A stretch of DNA of 64,000 bases from Kalaharituber pfeilii (Eukaryota > Ascomycota > Pezizomycetes > Pezizales > Pezizaceae): assembly GCA_015179045.1 (NCBI GenBank), contig WHUZ01000001.1:558001-622000 (forward strand), given 5' to 3'. The number at the start of each line of letters is the position of its first letter. Positions within the stretch are counted from its first letter, which is position 1. Under the pieces are notes generated by a model. The model had not been told where the DNA came from and made no database searches. It saw only the letters and a program-made list of their open reading frames with translations. The position numbers and the translations under genes were made by a program. This document shows, piece after piece, positions 1 through 9,425 of the stretch.

Positions 1-253
1 CATCACTGTTGTAATAGAGGTAGTAAGTATAGGAAGTTACCTTCTATCAGACCAGACAGATATTTCACTAGCGATGCTTCTGTGCATCTTATATAGCAAT
101 AATTGTATGACAGTAATGCTTATATCTATCACTTATCACATGCACATGACATCACATAAGCAATATTATTCACTACTCCACAGTACTACAATTGTAGTAA
201 TTTCATAATGGCTACCATATATTATTACATTAGCTGCATAATTTCGTGAATGA

Positions 254-424
254 GTGAGTATTACTAGGCAAGTATCTTTTTTGCCTAGTAGATTGTAATT
301 CTCTATGCTTACCACTCCCGTTACTGAGTGTTATATGTGCCACACTGAGGACTAGCGAGTATTACTAGTCAAGTATCGTTTAGCCTGGTAGGCGGTAACT
401 CTCTAAATTTACCACCTCCGTTAT
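254..424. repeat. Two diverged direct copies of a ~70-bp AT-rich unit with a hairpin
   Basis: Two related segments (about 254-323 and 354-424) share the pattern gagtattacta..caagtatc..cctagtag..gtaa.tctct..ttaccac..ccgtta. In the first copy the arms TACTAGGCAA and TTGCCTAGTA form a perfect 10-bp hairpin; in the second the arms are degenerate. The family is unidentified. The rest of 1-448 is AT-rich with no gene that I can see. Confidence 0.55.
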
Positions 425-448
425 ACCATCTAATTATAATTCAGAGTA

Positions 449-1006
449 CAGTCAGACCTTGCTATAACGAACACGTAAAATTTGGCTCATGGATTTCGTT
501 ATAGAAAATTGCGACAAATTAGTCATGCAACCTTGGCAGCTGAGTTCGGACTCCTCAACAGCTATTGCACACATTTCGTATTGACTTACTAGCATAGGAA
601 ATTACCAAATTAAGAAATATTCGAGATAATAAAATAAAGCATAAGTGAATCTTGAACTAATAGAAATCTGTAACGGACTGCCTTCGGTCCCGACTAGCAC
701 TCAGTAATTAGAACAGTTAAGGATAAGAGTAGCTTAGTGGATCGCCAGGGGGGTTTCTATGCCCTGCCATGGCGAACAGCTGCAAGAGGGGTAACGTGAC
801 CAAAAAAAAAAAAAAGGGGGGGGGTTTCTATAAATTTCATTTGCCACTTTTCGTTATAGCAAGAACAATTTGTATGTAGACAGAAATAACTTCCCCTAAA
901 TTTTTTTTCGTTTCGTTATTTGGTGGGATTTCGTTATAGCAAGGGCAGAATAGGTGGAGAGGGAAATCGCCGAGGGCAGTGCGTTCATAATAGCAAGGTC
1001 TGACTG
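449..1006. mobile_element. Pogo/Tigger-like non-autonomous DNA element (MITE)
   Basis: The ends form a terminal inverted repeat of about 24 bp, roughly 21 of 24 matching. It begins CAGTCAGACCTTGCTAT and is flanked on both sides by a TA dinucleotide (447-448 and 1007-1008). A TA target duplication and CAGT-type ends that continue into a TATAACGAA-like motif are typical of Tc1/mariner superfamily elements of the pogo/Tigger kind. Internal copies of cgttatagcaag (about 849-860 and 929-940) repeat the terminal motif. No transposase is encoded, so it would need one in trans. A separate 55-bp retroposon has inserted at 761-815. Confidence 0.75.
761..815 (+). mobile_element. Ultra-short retroposon, copy 1 (about 40 bp plus A14)
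   Basis: A 41-bp body starting gccctgccatggcgaacagc and ending in a run of 14 A is flanked by a direct repeat ggggggtttctat (748-760 and 819-831). The A tail plus a 13-bp target-site duplication show insertion by LINE-type target-primed reverse transcription. The body has no promoter boxes that I can see and is too short for a normal SINE. Related copies lie at 2122-2183 and 42334-42394 (both minus), starting with the same bases. Confidence 0.75.
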
Positions 1007-1129
1007 TAAAATTATTTTATTATATTATAACTAGCAAGAATTACTAATCTCACGTACTTGACTAGTGATACTTGCAGTTAATATAATACTACTCACATAC
1101 GATTATAGTCCAGGATAACTGAGAAGTCG

Positions 1130-3835
1130 AATAGGTGGTTAGACAAGGAGGTCAAGGAAGTCCGGAGACTGGTCAAGAAGATCCTACGAATGAATAGTGG
1201 AGCGACGCAAGAGGGTAGAGTATGAGGTAGAAGGATCCTAAGGGAAACCATCAGAGAGAAGAAGAAAGCGTACTGCGAAGACTACCCGGAGGAGGAAAGA
1301 GTCAGCTCGCCACGGGATGTATTCAGACTCGCAAGAGACCCCTTTAGATAAAGGGACCTAATAGGCATTCCAGGTACAGACCAAGAAGTAGCAAGCGCCC
1401 TGATCAAGGAGGATGTCATCACTGAAGACCCAAAGCAGAGAACACTCCCACGATGTCCGGCAGGACCACTATTAGACCGTGAGGTTGCCAGGAGAGAGAT
1501 TGAGAAGGCAGCAAGACCAAAGTGAGAGCAGCTCCAGGTCCTGACAGCATATAATACGAGCTCCTCAAAATACTAAAGAAAACAACACTGTGGGCAGCAT
1601 TACGTGAGAAGATAATAGACTACATAAATGGGGACTATGACTTCGGAAAAGGCTTTGAGACAGTAATGATCCTAAAGAAAGGCAGGGATAGAATGGAACT
1701 CAGCAGCTGGTGACTCATAACTCTCCTCAACACAGCAGCCAAGCTGGGTCAGAAAGTGGTAGCCAACATCATACAGAAGCATGATACGCTGTTCACCACG
1801 AGCTAGCTGGGAGGCAGACTATTCAGAGGAGCAGAGCATCTACAACGACAAACACTAAAGGAGATCAGGAGCCGGCTAGACAGAGGAGAATGGGTGACTT
1901 TAGCTGGAGATAATATCAAATCAGCCGTCAACTTTATAAGACGAGAGAAGGTAGTCACCCACATTGACAAAGTTGACAGGAACCTTTTAGCTTTTATAGA
2001 AGGCTTCCTGTAGCCCACGAATTTTGAACTAAGGTACGATGGCAAATGACGAGCTACAGCCACAATGACAGACGGAACCCCACAAGGCTCACCCCTGTCA
2101 CCAGTCCTTTTCCTAGTGGGCTTTTTTTTTTTTTTTTTTTTTTGTCTCGTGACCCCGCGTGCAGCTGTTCGCCATGGCAGGGCTTCCTAGTGGGCATACA
2201 ACTAGTGGTCAGCAATGCCAGTCAGAGAAACTTCACTCGCACTTATGTCGATGACTTTCACAGCGTTATGTCTAGCAAGAACCTCAATCAGCTGAAGCGA
2301 GAGCTGAGGGCACACCAAGCCCAGCTGGAAACAGAAGCCCGACAGGAGAGGTTTGAGCTAGATAAGGGAAAGAGAGAGACTAGTATCTTCGGGCTCAAAG
2401 GACCGAATTATAGGATGGCAGACCTACAGATAAACTGGGAGCTGAAATTCACACTACACTTCTGGAAACGACTAAACCTAGGCAAGGCTGCCTAGGGGGT
2501 GGTAGCAAGACTGGTGCCGTTAGGGCCAGCGAAGAGAAGACAACTGAATACAGGCAATGCCAGAGCGATCACCACATGGGGAGGCTGGGCCTGGATGGAC
2601 TATGCGAAAGGTGTACCACCAGAACAGAAGCTGAGAGAGCTAGAAAAGTGGCAATACACAATAGCATGATCTATCACAGGAGCCCCCTGGGGAACCAGAA
2701 GAGACATAGTAAAGGGACTCATGAACTTGAAGTCAGTGAACACATTCATGGGACTCATGGGAGGCGAAGCTGCCCGAGTCGAAGCCAGATCACTGAGATT
2801 CGAGCTCGAGCCGCCACTCTGGAAAGAAGAGGATTCGCAATACCTCAAAGGCTCACTAGAGTGGAAGGATCCGCTCCCGCTAGCAATACTAAGTACACTT
2901 GATGCCAAAGCAGAAAGACACGAATGGGAAAAATGGTGAAAGAGGAGGAAGAACAAGGGTAGAGGGCAGCATACATCAACGGCAGCAGAATCGCAGGAAA
3001 AACCGGGGTGGGTCTGTGGAAGGACAAATCAACCTCATTGCACATAGAGACAAGAGCCACGGTAAACGATGCAGAGCTTGTTGCGATGGCAAAAGCCTTA
3101 GATCAAGGGGATAAGGAGATACTACTGATAACTGACTCCAAAGTGGCCCTCCAGAGTCTAAGAGACATGTCAGAGGGTCGTCCAGCTCCCGGAGGGGCCG
3201 CGCACCTAGTCAGAAAGGCTTAGGAGAGTAGGATACACCTGGGGGGGTTAGACGTAGCAGCGATGTGAGTCAGGGGTCACAAAGGGCTGGAGGGCAACGA
3301 AAAAGCAGACGGGGTGGCCAAGATCGGTTCACTAATGCCCTACTAGACCGAGGTGATCACGGAGGCCGGAATGCGTATGAATGTGAGAGCTCAATGAGCA
3401 GAGGAAAGAGACAGACTGAGACTAAGCTATAGACTACTACAGCGACTGAGTGGACTGACAGCCACGCTAGCAGGGCTGCTAGGTGGAAACAGCCTCAGAT
3501 CATGGAAGTTCAGAATAGACAAGGCAGAGAGCCCGAAATGCCGATGGTGTGGAGAAAGGGAAGAGACAACAGCACACATCTAGGAGGAGTGCAGAGTTTG
3601 GAAACAGAAGTGGCCCGGGGGACAGCGGCATTGAGAGAACCCCCAAAGACGAAAGAGGAGGAAAGAGACCCGCTGGTGGCCATGCTAGAGTGGGCAAGAA
3701 GGGCGTGAATTCATTGGTTGCATTATTTTATTTCCGTTCCTTTCCCTAATATCTCCCATGTACCTAATTTCGCTATAGCCCATAGGGCGGTACGCGAGCA
3801 ATGATATTATAAAAAAAAAAAAAAAAAAAAAAAAA
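1130..3835 (+). pseudogene. Tad-like LINE, degenerate RT/RNase H copy with poly-A tail
   Basis: A decayed non-LTR retrotransposon reads along the + strand with many in-frame stops and small frame changes. Recognisable in order: a pre-RT region (about 1130-1560); RT blocks including GTPQGSPLSPVLF (about 2074-2112) and the catalytic YVDDFH (about 2245-2262); thumb and connection region (2280-2940); RNase H with VNDAELVAMA and ITDSKVAL (about 3062-3150) and a GHKGLEGNEKAD block (about 3276-3312); then a C-terminal zinc-knuckle-like CxWC..H..C (about 3538-3595). It ends with a conserved 3' tail (cgctatagcccatagggcgg) and A25. Many stops look like CGA to TGA or TGG to TAG changes, as RIP-type C-to-T mutation would give. 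It is interrupted by a mini-retroposon at 2122-2183. The 5' end is not defined. Confidence 0.85.
2122..2183 (-). mobile_element. Ultra-short retroposon, copy 2 (40 bp plus A22), inside the LINE
   Basis: On the minus strand a 40-bp body (gccctgccatggcgaacagc to gagac) is followed by 22 A (seen as T on +). It interrupts the LINE reverse transcriptase after block SPVLFLVG. It is bounded by a perfect 12-bp duplication ttcctagtgggc (2110-2121 and 2184-2195). Reading resumes with the duplicated FLVG, so the insertion is younger than the LINE. Confidence 0.85.
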
Positions 3836-5060
3836 TACGGTTATAGTAATATACTGATAGAATACTAGTAATATACTAGTAAAATACTGGTTTAGAACTA
3901 GTACCTAAGTAATCTCTTTATATTATGGGTTGCAATCGATCATTCCTAAACTGTTGCACTAAAAGAGAGACCTACTAGTGAAGCTAATAGTATGGCTAGG
4001 ATATATGTAGAAGTATCTGGCAGCCCAGCTGCTTACGCCAGGTTGTTAGTGACCTACAGCTCACTGATTTGGTTGGCTACTGGTAGCTGAACTCGCACTG
4101 TGCTATATCATGTACCCACAAGTACGATAAGTTGAAACTTTATAGAATAGCAAGCATATAGAGAATTGCTATCAAAATAGATACTAACTAGCAAATATTT
4201 AATAGACGTCCATATTGCTTATGGATTATAGTAGTAATCCTGAATTGGTATTACACCAGTAGTTTACTAGTATTACTGTATATGAGGTTACCTGCAACTA
4301 TATAGTAAGTAGTAGAGTAGAAGTAATGAGCTGGCAGATGCATATAGATACATTCGTATATAAATTTGTGGCTGCAAGTATCAAGATGTCACTGATGTGT
4401 GCACAATGGTTGAAAAAGTATTTAGATTCTGGAAAATATGCATATACAACTTATACATACGTAGCCTTAGAGCAGGTATTTACCGGTAGACTATAGATGT
4501 AGATGGTAAAGAATAGTGGCCAAACATTATGTAATGCAATCTTGGCAATTATCGTCATCAAAATCTCAAAAGGGTACTTCCACCGAGCTTTTAGCGTCTT
4601 CCCCTCCGACTACACACCGCCATCGGACGTCGTCGGGGCCAGGGGAGAAATTTTCTTCCGATTGATTTTCTAGTGTGTGGCGCGGTCTGACTGCTCCCTG
4701 GGAGCTTCACTAAATCCGCCTAGCCTCGGACCAGGCACCAAGGTATCTTGGCATAAGTGTTATGTAAGCAATCTTAGTGTTGTCATAACAATACAGACTC
4801 GTACCCCTGTATGCTCGAGGCATTAATCCAACCATCGTTTGAAAAATATAATATGTCGAATAAGTGGAACGCTACACTTGACTAAGGTCTCTCTACCTCT
4901 GCCATTTTCCTTGAGGCTTGACTTTCCAAAGCAAATTCATAAGAGCACATTTTTCACTGACCATGTACTCACAGCTGATTACTACCCTTATAATACGTGC
5001 TTTTTTTAAAAAAATTCATATCATTACTCGCATCCCGCCCTGGGGACTATGAGGAGAATT
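3836..5060. other. AT-rich intergenic stretch, no gene seen
   Basis: Many CTAG-containing short repeats (for example several tactagtaatatactagt-like units at about 3845-3900). No protein homology or RNA gene recognised. A GC-richer island at about 4560-4760 has no open frame that I recognise. Confidence 0.4.
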
Positions 5061-5189
5061 CTTTCGTGTCTTGTCGGAGCCTAATTACCATCTAAATACT
5101 GGTATTCCGCGTCCAGGCCCCGATATGTTGCAAAGAACGCTTATAAGCATACTGGTCATGAAAGCCAGGTTTTTTTTTGACAAGGCAGG

Positions 5190-5375
5190 TGTTCTGGCCA
5201 CCGACGAACATTCTCCGGTTCGCGAATCGGCGCGCCACGTGAAAGACATATGGTGTTTTTACGGGCCGCTCCAGTCACGAACACCTGGCCTAGTGATGAT
5301 GTTCCGGCCCACCGAAGACATTGCCCGTTCGCGAGATCAGCCAATTCGTGCTTGGGCCGACCAGTCGCCCCACTC
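5190..5375 (-). repeat. Dispersed ~100-bp repeat, copy A plus partial tandem copy
   Basis: The reverse complement of about 5190-5295 matches 6736-6840 along its whole length (ggccaggt.ttcgtg.ctg..., gattcgcgaac.gg.aatg..cgtcg.tgg). Next to it, 5295-5375 repeats the second half (ctcgcgaacgggcaatgtcttcggtgggcc). The family is unknown. The second copy sits within NLR-like pseudogene sequence, which suggests mobility. No terminal inverted repeats or clean target duplication were seen. Confidence 0.55.
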
Positions 5376-6359
5376 GGGAACGCTGTTTCAGGTACCACTG
5401 TGAGCACGTAGCGAAACACGGCTCTATCGCTAGGTCCTCTGCCGGGAGGTCAGCAGGAGTTATATAGTGGGAAGGCAGCATGAAGGAATGAATGAAGTAT
5501 ACGCTGAAGAGAATGGAAGAAGAAGAGTCTGTAAATGTTTAGATGATGAATGAAAGTTCTATGTACTCGTTCATGCCCTCCGGGCCGTGTATTTAGGCTT
5601 CCCTCACGACCTGATCTTGTGCCTACACGTGACTGACGGTGCCCTGAGCTGACATCGACGCCGTTGCACGGTATCTCTGCTCGTTCCATCTCTTAGATTC
5701 TACGCTTTCACATGCACCAGCCACGCTGCCCTCCCATACCACTACCTACCTCTATGTGTCACCAGCAATGAGGATAGGGTAACGCTCTGCTACTGGGATA
5801 TAATTGATAAGTCAGCTACTGACTGCTAGAACAGCCCTGTTGCCACTGACAAGTTGCCACTTGGAGTCGCTAATACCACTGGCAAATTGCTTAGCCCGCC
5901 CATATACTAGTAAAAATAATGTAGACAATGTAGTGCTGCGTTTCTAGATTTCTGTGGCTTAAGAGTACAGATTTGTAATCCGAACTAGATTTTGGTTACT
6001 TCAGAAAAATTACTAGATGTGCTTCTGGTGTTATTCAGTATTCCTGTTTGGGAGCTGTTAGGGAATGTGTTCAGGCCAAGTATGAAAAGCTTTGGTCGTT
6101 GCATTCCCAGAAAAGGTAGTTAAAATCCCTGCAGGTGCCAAGCATCCACTTTAAGCCAGCAGCAATGCCAGACATTCCAGCAGCAGTACCGGCCCTCATC
6201 CAGACGTCAACAGGAAGGACTACAGTACTATAGGTCTCAAGATGCGATAACAAGGCCGGCGATGGGGAAGGAAAACGAACTGGATCCATTGGCAGAGCTG
6301 ATGAAATGGGTGGAAAGATGACAGGAGGGAGTTCATGAAGCAACTGTGGAATTCAATCT
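5376..6359. other. Intergenic or decayed sequence, nothing firmly identified
   Basis: No conserved protein recognised. A stretch at about 6120-6330 (AMPDIPAAVPAL... in one + frame, with stops) may be the remains of the protein-coding end of the LINE whose 3' tail follows at 6360-6515, but it does not match the other two LINE copies in the window. Confidence 0.3.
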
Positions 6360-6515
6360 GCGTTGAAATGCTCTTATTCCTTTTACCGTATGTTTAGCTT
6401 TAATCTTGGGTTGATATTTTCCCATCTTGTTTTTGTTTATTCCTATTATCTCCTTTGTACTGAACCTCGTCGTAGCCCCCAGTGCGGTGTACGAGTGATG
6501 ATATCAAAGAAACTT
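6360..6515 (+). mobile_element. 5'-truncated LINE 3'-end fragment
   Basis: The segment ends with gaacctcgtcgtagccccca..gcggtgtacgagtgatgatatc and an A-rich remnant (aaagaaac). It matches the 3' tails of the LINE copies at about 3774-3810 and 40890-40931, including the upstream pyrimidine-rich part (tctcctttgta versus tctcctatgta). It is therefore the 3' UTR of another member of the same LINE family. The upstream limit is uncertain. Confidence 0.6.
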
Positions 6516-6735
6516 AAGATCGGATGTCATAATCCTGTCAAGGTTCTTGTACTTCCTGTCGCTACAAGTGTATCTGCCAGCAGGTTAGATGTTCAAATTA
6601 TTGTACTATTCTTGCTATATAGGGGCATGGGAGACTGCAGGAGTTGCTTGATTAGTTGTATGATAGATTACTATTACATTAAGCCATAGGAAGTATATAT
6701 ACATCATGTGGGTACATACATTCATCTTCTTCATT

Positions 6736-6840
6736 GGGCCAGGTATTCGTGGCTGCGCTGGCCCCATGAAAAGCATCATATACCTTTCAGGGGGCTGCCC
6801 GATTCGCGAACTGGAAAATGCCCGTCGCTGGGCCAGAGCA
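6736..6840 (+). repeat. Dispersed ~100-bp repeat, copy B
   Basis: Homologous in inverse orientation to 5190-5295. It lies in the NLR-like fragment just past the point where similarity to the second NLR pseudogene fades, so it is probably an insertion. Shared landmarks are ggccaggt.ttcgtg at one end and gattcgcgaac.gg plus cgtcg.tgg.ccag at the other. Function unknown. Confidence 0.5.
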
Positions 6841-6976
6841 GTCTCACTAAACTTGGCTAAAGGTACCACTTTTGATTCAATATCGCTGAGAAGATTTTGT
6901 ATCTGCCCGAGCATTCCAGAGTAGTCCATGATCGTAATTATGGCCGGTTGCCATATCTGCACATTCTCCACATATG

Positions 6977-7033
6977 TTCGCCGTAGCCCTTAGGGCGGTA
7001 TGCGAGTACTGATATAAAAAAAAAAAAAAAAAA
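6977..7033 (+). mobile_element. Minimal LINE 3'-tail insertion (39 bp plus A18) with 12-bp TSD
   Basis: The body (ttcgccgtagcccttagggc to gatat) is only the last 39 bp of the Tad-like LINE, followed by 18 A. It is flanked by a perfect 12-bp duplication tctccacatatg (6965-6976 and 7034-7045). This is a very short 5'-truncated retrotransposition product of the same LINE family as 1130-3835 and 39085-40943. It splits the minus-strand NLR-like fragment. Confidence 0.9.
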
Positions 7034-7798
7034 TCTCCACATATGTGACTATATCCACAATCTGTGCATACTTATCAAAGGTTTAAGATATCTTGCAACC
7101 GCTGCACAGCCACAGATTTGTTATTTTGCTGACTCAAAGTGGCGTGCAAGTCACCTATGGTCAACTGAACAATCTCACTTGCTGGTTGACGTGGATGCTC
7201 ACTGAGCTTGAGAGTGGTAATCCCTTGGCGATCTCGGTGACCTTTGCCATACTAATAGGGAATAGGTCAAAATTGCAACTCCAGTGCCCAGGATACCTCT
7301 GGGAGTGTTGATGCGAACCTGCTGCTGGGGTGGAAGAGGTCGAGCTTTTGGGACGCCATCGAAAAAGGTGATTTTGATCTCGCCACCAGTTGACTGTCCG
7401 AGGGGCCGGGGGACAAGGTCTGCTGCTCTGTTGACCTCCGATTTCTGCAACCTAAAGGCCAATCAGATTTCTTGGGAATGAGTGATTTCTTGTTTCGTTC
7501 ACCCATGTTGAATGTTTGTGTTCTTGTTGATTTGTCGTTTAAAGAGTCACTTATAGTAATGAATATTATATTCTCATATCTATATTATTATCACCGAGAT
7601 AGATCAAGCTGGATCCTGACATACTGCGTTATGTTTTGTCCACAAACCTGATTGAGCCGCAATTGTTGGCGCACCAATTGCATTTCTGCAGGTTGTACTT
7701 ATTCGATGATAGCTATTGGAGGACATATTTAGACCTATTAAGGGTACTCAAAGTCAGCCGAATAATCTTGGCACCGCAACAGAGATGTTAGTTGCGAC

Positions 7799-7831
7799 TG
7801 TTCTCGTGCCCAGACTCTGGGCACGAGAACA
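7799..7831. mobile_element. Palindromic mini-element, copy 1 (33 bp)
   Basis: A perfect palindrome: arm TGTTCTCGTGCCCAGA, one central C, and the exact reverse complement. The adjoining 9-mers, agttgcgac (7790-7798) and agttgcggt (7832-7840), agree at 7 of 9 positions, consistent with a 9-bp target-site duplication. The same arm occurs at 16067-16150 and 60463-60500. It looks like a MITE reduced to its two inverted repeats. The 9-bp duplication resembles Mutator-like (MULE) transposition, an inference from size only. Confidence 0.7.
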
Positions 7832-8152
7832 AGTTGCGGTTTTTTTTCTTACTCATTCCCATTTATTCGACCCGCAATCGCAGCATAATCTGGTCGAAGT
7901 GTGCAATCGCAATGAAGGCAAGACCCCATCGGATGGCACTCTCCATCCTCACAGAAAAAGCAGCTGAAGACCAGCTCCCCGCCCCCTTGGCCTCCTCGCA
8001 CTCACCATGCCTTGTACCATGTGTTAGCGAAAAGGCTTGTTGAACTGGTATCTGAGGAATACAGAAGCAAGAGGAGGTCCTACTACAAGCCGAGATGACA
8101 GAAGCATCTCTTAGCAGATTACTTCACAGCCATCTACTCCACAGATCTTTCA

Positions 8153-8275
8153 CTGGCCATGACGTTCAAGAGGTATTTGCCTTGGAGAGAAACTTCACAA
8201 ATTGCTAGGTGGGCTGGCCATGACGTTCAAGAGGTATTTTGCCTTGGAGAGAAACTTCACAAATTGCTAGGTGGG
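8153..8275. repeat. Tandem duplication of 61 bp (two copies)
   Basis: The 61-bp unit beginning ctggccatgacgttcaagag (8153-8213) is repeated immediately at 8214-8275, identical except for one extra T. The near-identity suggests a recent duplication. Each unit reads with little interruption in one + frame, but the single T changes the frame. Confidence 0.9.
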
Positions 8276-8464
8276 AATGCGGGCATTCGCACAATGAGAT
8301 CACGATATGGCCGTGCGGCAGCAGTTCAGATCAGATGGATATTGATCGCCCCATTTAGCTTAGAGTACAGTACCAGGAGGCTCCTGATGTGGCTCGGAAC
8401 AAATTAGGGTAATGCGCCGTTTCAACGGCCAAATAAAACAGCCCACTTTCAGGGCTGATATCAT

Positions 8465-8538
8465 ATTCAAAGTGAGGCTGCAATTGCGATAACGAATTAT
8501 TCCGAACCGTTAGTTCCGTGCCAAGTCTCACTTTGAAT
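8465..8538. repeat. Inverted repeat with 12-bp arms
   Basis: attcaaagtgag (8465-8476) and ctcactttgaat (8527-8538) are perfect inverted copies separated by 50 bp. This could be a small MITE or a stem-loop. No clear target duplication was found next to the arms. Confidence 0.5.
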
Positions 8539-9290
8539 GCCCGTTTGTAGAGTACTTAATTTTACCAGGGTCAACAACATGTCTGTTCAGACCGAGACTC
8601 CACGAGCCAAGCGTTTTTCCGCTTTTCTGCAACGCTACTCGCCAAACCCGAGAAATACTCCGTATGGCCTAGTTATGTACGTCACATCCGCTTCTGCACT
8701 GTCATTTAGATGCCAGTCCTCCCAAAGTTCAATTTCGTACTCAGAAGATACTTCGCATTGTGCGCTTGATACTGAATTCAACTGCTAGGAATACCTCCTT
8801 CTGTCTAATTCTGCCAAAATGTAATAATTCCAAAGCGAAATGAAATATGCAGGGATTAAGGTGTCACGTGCAAGCAAAATGATTTAGCTCAGCAGATCTT
8901 GCGCTTGCCTTCTTCTGGCAATTTCATCTGCTAGTATGCACAAGTGGTTATAACGGCGGTCAACTAGCAATAGACTAAACAGCAGTTCACCACCCATGAC
9001 CTGCAATGACTTCACAGGGTAGAGCATAGCACTGCGATCTTTTCTTGACTGCATTGGGCATGTTCTGATTGTCAACTGGTACCTAGTCCGGATTATTAAT
9101 ACCTCTCCGGACTATGATCCTATTCGCGACCATCGTCAAGAGATTCCCCATGTGCCTCCCTCATCCTTAGGGATTATTGCGAACACGATGCAGTAGTGTT
9201 AAATCAGTGGGGTGGTTATCAATGGCGGTAACATCACGTAACTTCAGTATCCTCACATGGTCTCTAGCCCGCATTCATTCTCCTCCACTC

Positions 9291-9297
9291 TATAAAT
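9291..9297 (+). promoter_or_regulatory. TATA box for the sugar transporter
   Basis: tataaat lies about 130 bp upstream of the transporter ATG at 9426, a normal distance allowing for a 5' leader. Upstream, a gtgggg hexamer at about 9211 fits the loose consensus of the carbon catabolite repressor CreA/Mig1 (SYGGRG). That would suit a sugar transporter, but such a hexamer is common by chance. Confidence 0.45.
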
Positions 9298-9425
9298 TCC
9301 CCACCATGCGTTAGAAAAAGGAGAGAACAACGAAGGGGCAATTGACCTCATTCGCAGAGAACTTTGAAGGCTGACTCTTGAACAACAACAAACTTGGAGA
9401 ACGGCGGATTGTCCACTGGAATATT

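Larger units (their letters stand above)
6600..7506 (-). pseudogene. NLR-like (STAND, NACHT-type) gene fragment 1, N-terminal part
   Basis: Reading the minus strand from 7506, the segment holds MASQKLDLFH (about 7360), then TIGDLHATLSQQNNKSVAVQRLQDIL (about 7170-7085) and, past an insertion, ENVQIWQPAI and LLSDIESKVVPLAKFSETALAQ (about 6970-6830). Each block has a close counterpart, in the same order, in the NLR-like pseudogene at 38.2-42.9 kb (MASQNLDLFH; AIGDLQATIDQQ; FENVQI; LFNDIESKVAPL). The frame is broken by stops and by two insertions (6977-7033 LINE tail; 6736-6840 repeat). There is no P-loop or repeat domain here, so only the N-terminal region survives. Fungal proteins with this N-terminus usually continue into NACHT plus ankyrin repeats and are linked to non-self recognition; that role is inferred from the family. 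Confidence 0.65.
7507..9290. other. Intergenic region with small repeats, no gene identified
   Basis: Contains the palindromic element at 7799-7831, the tandem duplication at 8153-8275 and the inverted repeat at 8465-8538. Open frames here are short and unlike any family I recognise. A frame at about 8280-8407 (NAGIRTMRSRYGRAAAVQ) could be a decayed coding fragment, but the evidence is thin. Confidence 0.35.
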
